Shown: positions 45,403 to 55,135 of the stretch, one piece after another
How the letters are laid out: each line of letters opens with the position of its first letter
How positions within the stretch are numbered: the stretch's first letter is position 1
Assembly (NCBI RefSeq): GCF_943913915.1
Contig: NZ_CALUAA010000004.1
Location: 85,844 to 149,843 of the forward strand
Direction: 5' to 3'
Source of the DNA: an uncultured Peptoniphilus sp.
Lineage (GTDB): Bacteria; Bacillota; Clostridia; Tissierellales; Peptoniphilaceae
DNA: 64,000 bases
The notes under the pieces: model-generated
Told to the model about the DNA's origin: nothing
The model's database searches: none
The model's input: the letters and a program-made list of their open reading frames with translations, nothing else
Translations under genes and position numbers: made by a program

Positions 45403-46086
45403 ATGACCGAAAATAAAGATAAAAAGAAAATAACGCAAGACGGATATGTAGCAGGGGATATTAAAATAGAGGCAGCAGTCTCTAAGAAGGGAAACCCCTT
45501 TTCTGTTGCGAACTTTTCAATCGTCTTTAACAATGAAGGTGAAAAGCAAGAATATCGTCCTGTAAGTGCTTATGGAGAAAACATAGATAAGGTCATGGCT
45601 CTTAAAAAGGGAGATCTCATACGACTTAAAGGGACAGAGCAAGAGTACACTAAAAAATCAGGGGAGAAAGCTATTTCCATTAGTTTATTAGAGTGTGAAA
45701 TACTAAAAGCCGTTAAAAGACAAAAGATGGTGTCTTTAAAAGGCAATCTCAAGAACGATATTGAATTAATTGATATAACAACAAATGAAAGCGAGAAAGT
45801 AAAAGTAGCCAATTTTTCCATTGTCTACAAAAATGAAAATGGAGAAAAAGCCTATCAAGCTGTAAGTGCATATGGGAAAAATGCGTCAAAGGTTGCAGAT
45901 TTAAAAAAAGGCGACTTTATTCATGTTCAGGGTACTGAAAAGCATTATAAGAATAAAGAAGGAAAAGATCGAACTTCAATTCATTTATATAGCTATAAAA
46001 TGTTGAAGGCTAAAGAAGACAGAGAAAAAGACAAAGAAGCTAGTCGAGCAGATAAGAAATCAAAAAACAATGAAAGAGAAATTTAG
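45403..46086 (+). CDS. Tandem OB-fold, single-strand-binding-like protein
   Basis: The 227-residue protein contains two similar OB-fold-like halves (about 5-95 and 105-200). Each has the core VANFSIV, then a YxxVSAYG segment, KKGD and a YK/TKKSGEKAISIS-type strand. A Lys/Glu-rich tail follows. I start it at the ATG after AAAGGAG (45403), not at an earlier ATG inside topB. It probably binds single-stranded DNA during transfer; specificity is inferred. Confidence 0.75.
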   Translation: MTENKDKKKITQDGYVAGDIKIEAAVSKKGNPFSVANFSIVFNNEGEKQEYRPVSAYGENIDKVMALKKGDLIRLKGTEQEYTKKSGEKAISISLLECEILKAVKRQKMVSLKGNLKNDIELIDITTNESEKVKVANFSIVYKNENGEKAYQAVSAYGKNASKVADLKKGDFIHVQGTEKHYKNKEGKDRTSIHLYSYKMLKAKEDREKDKEASRADKKSKNNEREI

Positions 46087-46095
46087 GAGGATATT

Positions 46096-46476
46096 ATGAA
46101 CCATTGTATTTTTTCAGGGAAAATTGTAACAAAAGAAGATATGGAGCAATTTACAGGAAAAGATGGAAGAACATTTGATTCTATTAATTTCCAGTTAGAA
46201 GTCGATAACCAGAAGGAAAAGATGTTAGTACCTTGCCGGTATATTTCTTCTGCCGATACTGATAATAGTTTAATGGCAACGCTAGAAAGCCTTGAAGAAG
46301 GACAAGATGTGATCCTTTTCGGCAAACTCAACATTCGCTCTATTAAATTTGGATTAACGACGATAACTGAACCGTCTATCTATGTACGCTCGATCGAAAT
46401 TTTGAAAAGCAAGTACAATGTTGTAGATGAAGATGATAATTATATGATTATAGATAAACTTGAAACACCATTTTAA
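46096..46476 (+). CDS. Single OB-fold, single-strand-binding-like protein
   Basis: The 126-residue protein begins NHCIFSGKIVTKEDMEQF and continues with FDSINFQLEVDNQKEKMLVP and GQDVILFGKL, the strand pattern of SSB-like OB folds. It is ten bases after the tandem OB gene, with TAGGAGG upstream. It is shorter than host SSB and lacks the acidic SSB tail, so it may be an element-specific accessory. Confidence 0.7.
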   Translation: MNHCIFSGKIVTKEDMEQFTGKDGRTFDSINFQLEVDNQKEKMLVPCRYISSADTDNSLMATLESLEEGQDVILFGKLNIRSIKFGLTTITEPSIYVRSIEILKSKYNVVDEDDNYMIIDKLETPF

Positions 46477-46498
46477 GATCTATAAATGACCAAATAAG

Positions 46499-46534
46499 AA
46501 AGGGGTAGCAAAAAAATTTGTTACCTCTTTTTTT
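46499..46534 (+). terminator. Intrinsic terminator before the giant helicase gene
   Basis: AGGGGTAGCAAA and TTTGTTACCTCT form a 12-bp stem (two G-U pairs) followed by seven T residues. It separates the transfer operon from the next gene, which therefore probably has its own promoter. Confidence 0.82.
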
Positions 46535-46542
46535 ATTTATCA

Positions 46543-46571
46543 TTGACATATATTCCATGGAATAGTAATGT
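46543..46571 (+). promoter_or_regulatory. Promoter-like site with a 14-bp palindrome
   Basis: TTGACA, 17 bases and TAATGT occur right before the giant gene. The spacer holds a perfect palindrome, TATTCCATGGAATA (46551-46564). The predicted start would fall in the ribosome binding site, so activity as a promoter is doubtful; the palindrome is a good operator candidate. Confidence 0.4.
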
Positions 46572-46582
46572 GGAGGTAGAAG

Positions 46583-49500
46583 ATGAACGCTAATAGACAC
46601 GATGAAATTTACGATAATATTTATAATACGATAGGGGGGCTGCTCGAGGCTGAAGAATGGAAAGAGTTTATGCAGTCTGCTGCCTATAATTACAAGTATG
46701 ACTTCATGAGGCAGGTTGCTATATACAGTCAAAGACCTGATGCTAAAGCTTGCGCTCCCTATGATTTCTGGACACGAGTGGGACGTTACGTTAAACGTGG
46801 CAGCACAGGAATAGCCGTTCCGGATGAAACCACACGGAAGTTAAACTATTTATTTGATATCTCCGATACAGGAACCAAGGTAAATTACAATGACCAAGTT
46901 TTTGTATGGCAAATAAGTAGGGAGGCGTTTAATGAGAAATATGGGGCCAATTGGTATCAGGCTCTCAACGATGAGATAAAACAAACAATAATATCACGAA
47001 ATATAACTAATGAACTATCAGATAATCAGAAAGATATACTATTTAATACTGTTCTTTATCAAACACTCTACCGTATGGGTGTATCTCGGGAGCAGTTGAA
47101 TGAATTAGATTTTTCTAATTTAGAAAGCCTGTCGTTTAGTGAGTTTTTAGTTGTTACCAGACTTGCAAATGAACAAACAAAAGAAAGTATTAATCAACTA
47201 CGCTACGAATTTAAGGATTATATAGAAAGAGAGGCTCAAAATGACAGTCAGAATCATGAACAACAAACAGTATCAAAAGATCAACGGATATTGGATTCCG
47301 GAGACAAAAATCAAGAACGAACAAAGACCGATCAGGAAATACGGACACATGAGATGGAAGTATCTCAGAGAGAGCGAGAAACTTTCGGACATGGAACTGT
47401 TGAGCGAACTCGAGATAACCGGACAACTAATGAACTATCTGGCGGATATAGAAGAGGAAGCGGAGAAAATCAAGGAATCCCGCTCGAAAATGATGGAAGA
47501 ACGGAAGATCGATTCCAATCTTCAGAAGAGCAACTATCAAGCCTATCTACAAGGGGTTCTACAAATCGAGATGGAACTGGAAGAAATCATTCTGAACACT
47601 CTAATTTACGTATAGAAGATATAACTCAAGAAATATCCAATAGATTCGTTATGTTTCCACCTGAGGAAGCAACACAAAAAGAAGTCATTCAGCAAGATAT
47701 GGCTTCTTTTTTAAATGAGCAAAATAATAAGACTGCTTTGGATATGGACATGGACAACGATGGTGTTATTGACCGATACGACTCTGATTTTCGAGATTCC
47801 ACAGTACAGAGTATTGGACAGCTCGATGAAAGAGAAGAGGATCGAAGCAGGCAAGATCAAAACGAAGATTATGAACTAGGTTATTTCAGTCTGGGAAATG
47901 GATATGTAGTTTCAGATCAAAATATAAACGATAGAGAAACAAATGATTACTTGCGACTAGCTCATATAAATACTGATCGAACGATCACTTTTTATAATGA
48001 GACATTAAACAGCCATTATTCTCCAGATATAGTGGATAAGATTATAGGCGAGGTTTGCTTGCAAGCGATGATCTTAGACGGGAACATCTCTTTAACTCAG
48101 AATCAAAAAGTTTTAAACGAACTGTCTCCGTTACTCAAAAGGGAAGAGTTATCTAATGGAGAGATAGAAAACTTAAAGACTCTGCTCACAAAAATAGTTT
48201 TTAACAGTTACATCGAAGCAGAAAAACTTAATCCTCAAGTTTTATCAACTGAGGAAAGAGTAAGAGAGATTAGTCAATTAGCGATCGGTGTAAACAAAAA
48301 TAAGGTAAAAGATCAAGTAGAACAGTCATTACCCGAATCCAATGCTTTAAATCAACAATTGAAATTTAACTTTCCGCCCACTCCTGTCACTCAGGAAGTT
48401 ATAGATACTATATTAGTTCATGGTGGGAACGTTGATGGTGGAAGACTTTCTACTATTGAGGAGTTTTCAAAAGATAAAAGCATAGAAGAATTAGGCGATT
48501 TTTTAAAGCAGTCTTTTAAAGGTGGCAATGGCTTTTATATCAATGACAATCAGGTCGCTGCATATTATACAGACGAAGGTCTTCAAATAGCACATGGTAC
48601 ATCTGCTAAGGAAAGCTATACAACGATTTCGTGGGAAGAAGTAGCGAAAAGAACAGACGAACTCCTTCAAACCGGCGAATTTGCTACCAAGGAGGATTTG
48701 GAAAATGCACTCACTTTCGAAAGGGAGAAAATTGCAGAATCGCTATGGTATTTAATACACGATCTAAATGCGGAAAGCACAGGAAGCTATTTCAAAACAC
48801 TAAAGAACGAACGAAGAGGGTTCTCAGAAGATACTAAGGATATTGCGGCATTGCTATCAAATCCTGTTTCTCTCCAAGGTATCAAAGAGGAATATAGCGA
48901 CTTCTTAGAAGCATATAAAGATGACAAAGATCTTCTGCGATTTAACTTTCATAAGGTAGATGATCTTTATCAAAAATTAAGTGAACTCGAATTAAAACGT
49001 CGTGCATATAAGACAAACCTAACAGAAAACAAAGAAGTGAAGTCATTTATTACAGAAGATGAAATACATGACTTCTTTCATAGCGGAAGTGGAATGTCAG
49101 GAGGCAAAGAACGAATTTATCGTTTTTTCACGGAAGATCACGGTTTAACAGAAAAGGCAGAATTTTTAAGAGATGAGTACGGCACCGGTGGTCGTATGCC
49201 GGTCTTTCCGGGCTCCAGTAGAAGTCAGGAAGAACATGATTCAAAGGGAATCAAATTGGAAAAAGAAAATTGTTCTGAAGTTTTTCTTACCTGGTCAAAT
49301 GCAGCTAAGTATATTGATGACTTAATTCTTCAAGGTATATATATTGAAGCTCAAGATGCGAACCTAGAAAAAGACTCAGAAAGCAAGAGCAAGGATTATT
49401 GGGTTGTTGAATTTAATGAAAATCATGATCTAATTCCTGACTATTCAGGTCAATTAGTAACACAGGAACTAATCAACGATATCAAAGAAAAGGATCAGTT

Positions 49501-52500
49501 GGTATTCAATCACAATAGAAACGTTGGAATCGACGCAAATAATGAAATGACAGACGATTATATGGGCTATTTTAAGTTCTATTTTGACCATTATGTCGAT
49601 GGCGAAAGAATAGAGCATCGTCGAATAGATATTGGAGATGGAGAAGAATCTAATGCACCGGAGTTTGCATATCTCGAAGATCAATTACTCAGAATTAAAG
49701 AAGTTCCAATTAAAGAGCAAGTCATTTCTACATTAGAGAAAGAGAATTTTGAAAAAATTGAGGGAATTGAAGGAAACTTCTATTTACTCAATCGTAAACA
49801 AATACCGGAAGGTGTTCTCAAAGAGCCGAGTCTGGTTGAAGATAGCGTAGATGGTCGTTTAGGGTATGAGGCAGATCTTGTTTTAGATTTAGACACACAA
49901 AAGCTAAAAGCCGTTTTGCTTTATAATGGTTATTGGATTGACAATAACGATTTTAGTTATGAAAATTATGCTGACATTGAAGATGCCCTCGTAGATTTGA
50001 CAGATCGAAGCTATACAGAAAATATTTTAGATGAGTTTATTGAAGCCAATACTGAAAAATACAAGCAAGGTGTGCGTGAAGTTCAGAATGTTTCTGTGAT
50101 AGATGAGAAACAAAACTTCGAATTGAATGAAAAATCTGTTCCGCCTTCTGTAAGGCTAGAAAATAATATAAAAGCATTAGAGGTTCTCAAGCGATGTGAG
50201 AGCGAAAGTCGATATGCTACAAGCGATGAGCGAAGGATTTTAGAGAACTATGTCGGTTGGGGCGGTCTTGCAGATGTTTTCGATGCAACGAAAGGTGGAC
50301 AATGGGAGCGTTCAAGAGAAACAATTAAACAATATTTATCTGAAGAAGAGTATGAATCTGCCAAAGAGTCCACATTGACATCGTTTTATACATCCAATGG
50401 GATTATCCATGGAATCTATAGTGCTTTAGAAAATATGGGCTTTAAAGGCGGGAATATTTTAGAGCCAAGTGCAGGTATAGGAAACTTTATAGGTAATTTG
50501 CCAAAAAGTTTAGAACCGTCGTCCTTTCATGCAGTAGAGCAAGATACGCTAAGTGGTCGCATAGCAAAACAACTTTATCCGGAATCTACTATTGAAGTTT
50601 CAGGATTTGAAGATGTGAAGTTAGAAGATGACCACTATGATATAGCAATAGGAAATGTTCCATTCGGAAATTATAAGCTATACGATGAAGCTTATAGTAA
50701 GCAGAATTTTTTGATTCATGATTACTTTTTTGCGAAGTCCCTGGATAAAGTCCACGATGGAGGCATTGTTGCTTTTATAACTTCAAAAGGCACAATGGAT
50801 AAGACAAATAGCGAATTTTTAAACTATATGGCAGATCGGGCGAAATTGGTAGGAGCTATAAGATTACCTGAAGAAGCCTTTAAGCAGACTGGAACGTCTG
50901 TTACTTCCGATATTTTATTTTTCCAAAAGGGAGAAAATAATGATCGCTCATGGACTGAACTGGCAAGAGATGAAAATGGAATAACTCTAAACCGATATTT
51001 TGTGGAACACCCTGAAATGATAATGGGAACAATGGTAGAGCGGTCCGGACCTTTTGGAAAGGTTGCTGCTTGCCAACTGGGTGATAAAGACTTCTCAGTA
51101 CTCTTTGAAGATGCAATAAAATCACTACCTAAAGATATATACAAAGAACCAAATGAGCGATCGATCGAACCCATAAAAGAAGAAAATCAGATTACGAAGG
51201 AGCTACCTGACCTATCTGATATAGAGGATTACACCTACTGTAAAGTCGGCGATAAAATATACTACAAGAATGAAAATATCGTCGAAGAGGTATTGCAAGA
51301 TGTCGAACTGCTTAGCGGTATGATCGATCTACGTGATACAGTTAAACAACTTTATTACTATGAATATAATAATTTCGATGGTCAAACGATCGATGATCAA
51401 ATGGCAAGGCTCAATCGTGTATATGATGAATTTGTCGAAAAGCACGGTCGCATTAATGAACCTTCGAAGATTAAAGCTTTCAGAGGAGACGACTCCATTG
51501 CCATTCTTCTAGCATTAGAAGAATTAGATAATGAGGGTAAGTTTGCACAGAAGGCTGATGTCTTCAGAGAACGTGTTATTAAGGGAGTAGAAGTTCCTGA
51601 GCATACAGAAGATTTGGTAGACGCTGTCATTCTTTCTGTAAATCACAAAGGTTGGATTGATCTAAATTTCATGTCTGAAATTATGGGAAGAGATTCCGCA
51701 GAAATTAAAAATGATCTATTAGAGAAAAAGCTTGCTTTTAAAAGCGAGAAAGGTACAGGTGAATTAGTATACCGTGAAGACTTTCTATCTGGTGATATTC
51801 GCAAAAAAATAGAAACGTTCCAAGCAAATATCGACTCTTTTACGGTAGAAGAAAGAAAATCGATGATAGAAGCCCTCGAATCAGCAATACCTGAAGCCAT
51901 TAAAGCGAAAGATATCAGCTTTAGGCTAGGCTCTACATGGATTCCTGAAAGGTATATTTCTGATTTCTGTAAAGAAGTGTTAGGTGGAAGTAAGCGGATT
52001 GAATTTTCGGAAGCCACGTCGAAGTGGTATGTACCCGATAAAGGGAATGACTGGAGCGTTTATAGTACGACTAAATTTGGCACCCGTCGTATGAACTCGT
52101 GGCATATTTTGGAGAAAACACTTAATCAGAATGAACGATTAAAAATTGAAGATACAATTTATGTCGATGGCAAGGAACAAAAAGTACTAAACAAAAAAGA
52201 AACGATTTTGGTACAACAAAAGCAAGAATACATGAAGCAAGAATTTGCGAATTGGCTTTTCAGTGATCCTCAAAGGACAAGTGAATTAGAAAAGATCTAT
52301 AATGAGCGATTTAACAATATAGTTATTCGAAAGTATACAGGAGAAAATCTTCCGTTTAGCGGCATGAATCCGCTTATTAGCTTGCGTCCACATCAAAAAG
52401 ACGTAGTAGCCAAATCAATATTCCACGGAAATACGTTGGCAGCTCATACAGTTGGAGCAGGTAAGACTTTTTCTGCAATTGCAGCCATAATGGAATCGAA

Positions 52501-55135
52501 ACGCTTAGGTCTATCATCTAAGGCTATGATCGCCGTACCCAATCACTTAACGGAGCAGTGGGGTAGAGACTTCTTAAAATTATATCCAGACGCAAAAGTC
52601 CTTGTGGCGACAAAAAAGGATTTTGAAAAAAAGAATAGGCATAAATTAATGGCGAAAATCGCCAGTGGAAATTATGATGCCGTTATTGTAGGACACAGTC
52701 AGTTCGGTATGATTCCCGTGTCGCAAGAATATGAAAAAAGATTCCTACAAGAACAATTGAAAGAACTCGATCTAAAACTAAATTCTTGCAATAAATACAC
52801 ACAAGGGTTTTCCGTCAAGCAATTACAGCAAAAGAAGAAAAAACTAGAGTCGAAAATAAAGGCGTTAATGAAAGAAAAACGCCGTGATGATGTTATCAAT
52901 TTTGAAGAAATGGGAATTGACAAGCTAGTTGTGGACGAAGCTCACGAATTCAAGAATTTACAAATTCCCACGAGTTTAACAGGAGTAAGTGGAATTAGCA
53001 ATAGTGCGTCTCAAAAGGCATATGACCTCTATATGAAAACTAAATATTTAGATGAGAAGACCGGTCGTAAAGGTCTTCTTTTTTTAACCGGGACACCTGT
53101 TTCAAATTCTATGTGCGAACTTTTTGTTATGCAAAAGTATTTGAACAATGAAGATCTTGTCCGAACCGGATTATTGGATTTTGACGCTTGGGCTTCCACC
53201 TTTGGAGAGATTAAAAATGTGCTTGAACTATCGGTCGATGGTACAAGCTATAAGATGAAAACAAAATTTAATCGATTCAATAATATGCCAGAACTAAAAA
53301 AACAATTTTTAAATTTTGCAGATATAAAGATGCCTGAAAGCTTAGATTTGCCGGTTCCTGATCTAAAGTCTGAAGTAGTAAAGGTAAAGCCTAGCGAATT
53401 ACAAAAAGAGATTATCGAAGATCTCTCTTCCAGAGCTGACAAGGTAAAATCCGGGATTGATCCTAGAATTGACAATATGCTAAAGATCACGAACGATGGG
53501 CGTAAACTGGCACTTGATCAAAGGGTATTTGACCCGATGCTGCCAGATGAAGACAACAGTAAAGTGAATGCTTGCGTCGATAAGATTGTAGAAATCTATA
53601 ATCAAACTATGGATAGTAAAACCACACAAATTGTATTTTCTGATTTATCTGTTCCGAATAAAGATGAGTTTAATGTTCACCATGACCTGAAGGAAAAACT
53701 CATTAAAAAAGGTCTTAAAAGTCAAGAAATTGCTTTTATACATGACGCTAAAACACCTGAAGAAAAAGAAAAGCTATTTGCGAAAGTCCGATCAGGAGAT
53801 GTCAGGGTTATTATAGGTACTACTCAAAAAATGGGAACAGGTACGAATATGCAAGATAGGGCTATCGCCTTACACCATTTAGATTGCCCGTGGAGACCGG
53901 CAGATAGAGAACAACGGCTTGGTCGCATGGTAAGACAAGGAAATGAAAATAAGGAAGTATTCGAATACACTTATATTACCGAAGGAACATTCGATGCCTA
54001 TATGTATCAAATTCTAGAGAACAAGCAACGATTTATCAGTCAATTAATGACAGAAGAATCGGCTCTTCGATCTATTGAAGACGTAGATGAAATCACCTTA
54101 AACTATGCGGAGATAAAAGCTTTATGTGCTAACAATCCTTTGATTAAAGAAAAGATGGAACTAGAAAATGATGTTAATCGATTGAGCATTGAAAAAGCTG
54201 GTTATTTGCAGAATATAAATCAACTTAAAAATCAAATAGCAAATGTATATCCTGAAACCATGAAAAAACTTGAAAATAACATGAATGTTATAAATAAGGA
54301 TTTAGAAAGAGCTCGTAGAAGCGAGAATAAGCCTTTTGAAATTAAAATTAATGGAATTGTATATAAAGATGAAAAAGAAGCTGCAAAAGCCTTTATAGAG
54401 TCTTATCAGGGAAGTATTAAGAAAACAACACCATTTGCAGAGTATGAAGGATTTAAAATCTTCATAGATTACAGTTCTATCGACAAGCAATATATTTTAA
54501 ATATCGCAGGAGAGGAACGTAACTATAAAGAACTCGCTTCGAAGGCGGGACACTGGAATATCACAAGAATAAAAAATATGACAGCTCCGGAATATTTTAA
54601 GGAACTAATAAATAGTACGGAAGAGCGACTAAAAGAACAGCAAAGAAACTTAGAGACTGCCAAAGAAGAAATTTTAAAACCATTTATAAATGAGGAGGAA
54701 TATGTTGAGAAAATGAATAGGCTTACAGAGATTAATCTGAAATTCAATGATGGAGATATTTCATTCGATCAATCGCTTGAAGAAGCTAAAGAGAAATTAT
54801 CAGATTTCTGTATTGCCTCCCAAGGTTATTCGGATATTGATTTTACCGACTTAGGAGATGTACATCTCATGACTAAAAGGATTGATGGTCAACGGAAAAT
54901 AGATATATCTTGTAGTTTACTCGATCATCCCGAGCTAATTACAAGGTTGAATGGTGAGATCATAGATGTAAGAAGAGAACAGTCATTAGAAGACTTTATA
55001 AAACTTAATATCACTTCACTAGATCTTTCTCAACACGTCCACAAACTTAAAGAAACAGGGAAGCTTGAATTTTCTGAGAAAACAAATAAAGAGGTGATCA
55101 AGCATGACAGATTCGAAGATAGAGATGATCGCTAG
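46583..55135 (+). CDS. Giant ArdC-like / DNA methylase-fold / SNF2-type helicase protein
   Basis: This 2850-residue protein is typical of Tn1549-like elements. Residues 1-110 resemble the ArdC N-terminal ssDNA-binding domain (FMQSAAYNYKYDFMRQ). A disordered linker (about 210-350) overlaps another reading frame, and an EF-hand-like segment follows (386-425). LPD-like modules occupy about 590-1150. A methylase fold has motif I EPSAGIGNF (about 1293) and motif IV-like GNVPFG (about 1356). The SNF2-type helicase has VGAGKT (about 1957), DEAH (about 2118) and QRLGRMVRQG (about 2445). Coiled coils end it. It probably processes or protects DNA during transfer; the activity is unproven. Confidence 0.92.
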   Translation: MNANRHDEIYDNIYNTIGGLLEAEEWKEFMQSAAYNYKYDFMRQVAIYSQRPDAKACAPYDFWTRVGRYVKRGSTGIAVPDETTRKLNYLFDISDTGTKVNYNDQVFVWQISREAFNEKYGANWYQALNDEIKQTIISRNITNELSDNQKDILFNTVLYQTLYRMGVSREQLNELDFSNLESLSFSEFLVVTRLANEQTKESINQLRYEFKDYIEREAQNDSQNHEQQTVSKDQRILDSGDKNQERTKTDQEIRTHEMEVSQRERETFGHGTVERTRDNRTTNELSGGYRRGSGENQGIPLENDGRTEDRFQSSEEQLSSLSTRGSTNRDGTGRNHSEHSNLRIEDITQEISNRFVMFPPEEATQKEVIQQDMASFLNEQNNKTALDMDMDNDGVIDRYDSDFRDSTVQSIGQLDEREEDRSRQDQNEDYELGYFSLGNGYVVSDQNINDRETNDYLRLAHINTDRTITFYNETLNSHYSPDIVDKIIGEVCLQAMILDGNISLTQNQKVLNELSPLLKREELSNGEIENLKTLLTKIVFNSYIEAEKLNPQVLSTEERVREISQLAIGVNKNKVKDQVEQSLPESNALNQQLKFNFPPTPVTQEVIDTILVHGGNVDGGRLSTIEEFSKDKSIEELGDFLKQSFKGGNGFYINDNQVAAYYTDEGLQIAHGTSAKESYTTISWEEVAKRTDELLQTGEFATKEDLENALTFEREKIAESLWYLIHDLNAESTGSYFKTLKNERRGFSEDTKDIAALLSNPVSLQGIKEEYSDFLEAYKDDKDLLRFNFHKVDDLYQKLSELELKRRAYKTNLTENKEVKSFITEDEIHDFFHSGSGMSGGKERIYRFFTEDHGLTEKAEFLRDEYGTGGRMPVFPGSSRSQEEHDSKGIKLEKENCSEVFLTWSNAAKYIDDLILQGIYIEAQDANLEKDSESKSKDYWVVEFNENHDLIPDYSGQLVTQELINDIKEKDQLVFNHNRNVGIDANNEMTDDYMGYFKFYFDHYVDGERIEHRRIDIGDGEESNAPEFAYLEDQLLRIKEVPIKEQVISTLEKENFEKIEGIEGNFYLLNRKQIPEGVLKEPSLVEDSVDGRLGYEADLVLDLDTQKLKAVLLYNGYWIDNNDFSYENYADIEDALVDLTDRSYTENILDEFIEANTEKYKQGVREVQNVSVIDEKQNFELNEKSVPPSVRLENNIKALEVLKRCESESRYATSDERRILENYVGWGGLADVFDATKGGQWERSRETIKQYLSEEEYESAKESTLTSFYTSNGIIHGIYSALENMGFKGGNILEPSAGIGNFIGNLPKSLEPSSFHAVEQDTLSGRIAKQLYPESTIEVSGFEDVKLEDDHYDIAIGNVPFGNYKLYDEAYSKQNFLIHDYFFAKSLDKVHDGGIVAFITSKGTMDKTNSEFLNYMADRAKLVGAIRLPEEAFKQTGTSVTSDILFFQKGENNDRSWTELARDENGITLNRYFVEHPEMIMGTMVERSGPFGKVAACQLGDKDFSVLFEDAIKSLPKDIYKEPNERSIEPIKEENQITKELPDLSDIEDYTYCKVGDKIYYKNENIVEEVLQDVELLSGMIDLRDTVKQLYYYEYNNFDGQTIDDQMARLNRVYDEFVEKHGRINEPSKIKAFRGDDSIAILLALEELDNEGKFAQKADVFRERVIKGVEVPEHTEDLVDAVILSVNHKGWIDLNFMSEIMGRDSAEIKNDLLEKKLAFKSEKGTGELVYREDFLSGDIRKKIETFQANIDSFTVEERKSMIEALESAIPEAIKAKDISFRLGSTWIPERYISDFCKEVLGGSKRIEFSEATSKWYVPDKGNDWSVYSTTKFGTRRMNSWHILEKTLNQNERLKIEDTIYVDGKEQKVLNKKETILVQQKQEYMKQEFANWLFSDPQRTSELEKIYNERFNNIVIRKYTGENLPFSGMNPLISLRPHQKDVVAKSIFHGNTLAAHTVGAGKTFSAIAAIMESKRLGLSSKAMIAVPNHLTEQWGRDFLKLYPDAKVLVATKKDFEKKNRHKLMAKIASGNYDAVIVGHSQFGMIPVSQEYEKRFLQEQLKELDLKLNSCNKYTQGFSVKQLQQKKKKLESKIKALMKEKRRDDVINFEEMGIDKLVVDEAHEFKNLQIPTSLTGVSGISNSASQKAYDLYMKTKYLDEKTGRKGLLFLTGTPVSNSMCELFVMQKYLNNEDLVRTGLLDFDAWASTFGEIKNVLELSVDGTSYKMKTKFNRFNNMPELKKQFLNFADIKMPESLDLPVPDLKSEVVKVKPSELQKEIIEDLSSRADKVKSGIDPRIDNMLKITNDGRKLALDQRVFDPMLPDEDNSKVNACVDKIVEIYNQTMDSKTTQIVFSDLSVPNKDEFNVHHDLKEKLIKKGLKSQEIAFIHDAKTPEEKEKLFAKVRSGDVRVIIGTTQKMGTGTNMQDRAIALHHLDCPWRPADREQRLGRMVRQGNENKEVFEYTYITEGTFDAYMYQILENKQRFISQLMTEESALRSIEDVDEITLNYAEIKALCANNPLIKEKMELENDVNRLSIEKAGYLQNINQLKNQIANVYPETMKKLENNMNVINKDLERARRSENKPFEIKINGIVYKDEKEAAKAFIESYQGSIKKTTPFAEYEGFKIFIDYSSIDKQYILNIAGEERNYKELASKAGHWNITRIKNMTAPEYFKELINSTEERLKEQQRNLETAKEEILKPFINEEEYVEKMNRLTEINLKFNDGDISFDQSLEEAKEKLSDFCIASQGYSDIDFTDLGDVHLMTKRIDGQRKIDISCSLLDHPELITRLNGEIIDVRREQSLEDFIKLNITSLDLSQHVHKLKETGKLEFSEKTNKEVIKHDRFEDRDDR
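47241..47615 (+). CDS. TnpV-like protein in an overlapping frame inside the giant gene
   Basis: This 124-residue frame lies wholly within the giant helicase gene, in a different frame of the same strand. It has its own AGAGAGG six bases before an ATG. The product resembles TnpV-type transposon proteins: NGYWIPE, then RPIRKYGHMRWKYLRE, then TGQLMNYLADIEEEAE, and a C-terminal EMELEEIILNTLIYV. The host frame here is a low-complexity, disordered linker. Homology is judged by eye. TnpV function is unknown; some are linked to mobilisable transposons. Confidence 0.65.
   Translation: MTVRIMNNKQYQKINGYWIPETKIKNEQRPIRKYGHMRWKYLRESEKLSDMELLSELEITGQLMNYLADIEEEAEKIKESRSKMMEERKIDSNLQKSNYQAYLQGVLQIEMELEEIILNTLIYV

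Noticed and set aside
48631..48837. 68-codon plus-strand frame inside the giant helicase gene
   Set aside because: Unlike the nested TnpV-like frame, it has no family pattern, and the overlapping host frame is a folded conserved module.
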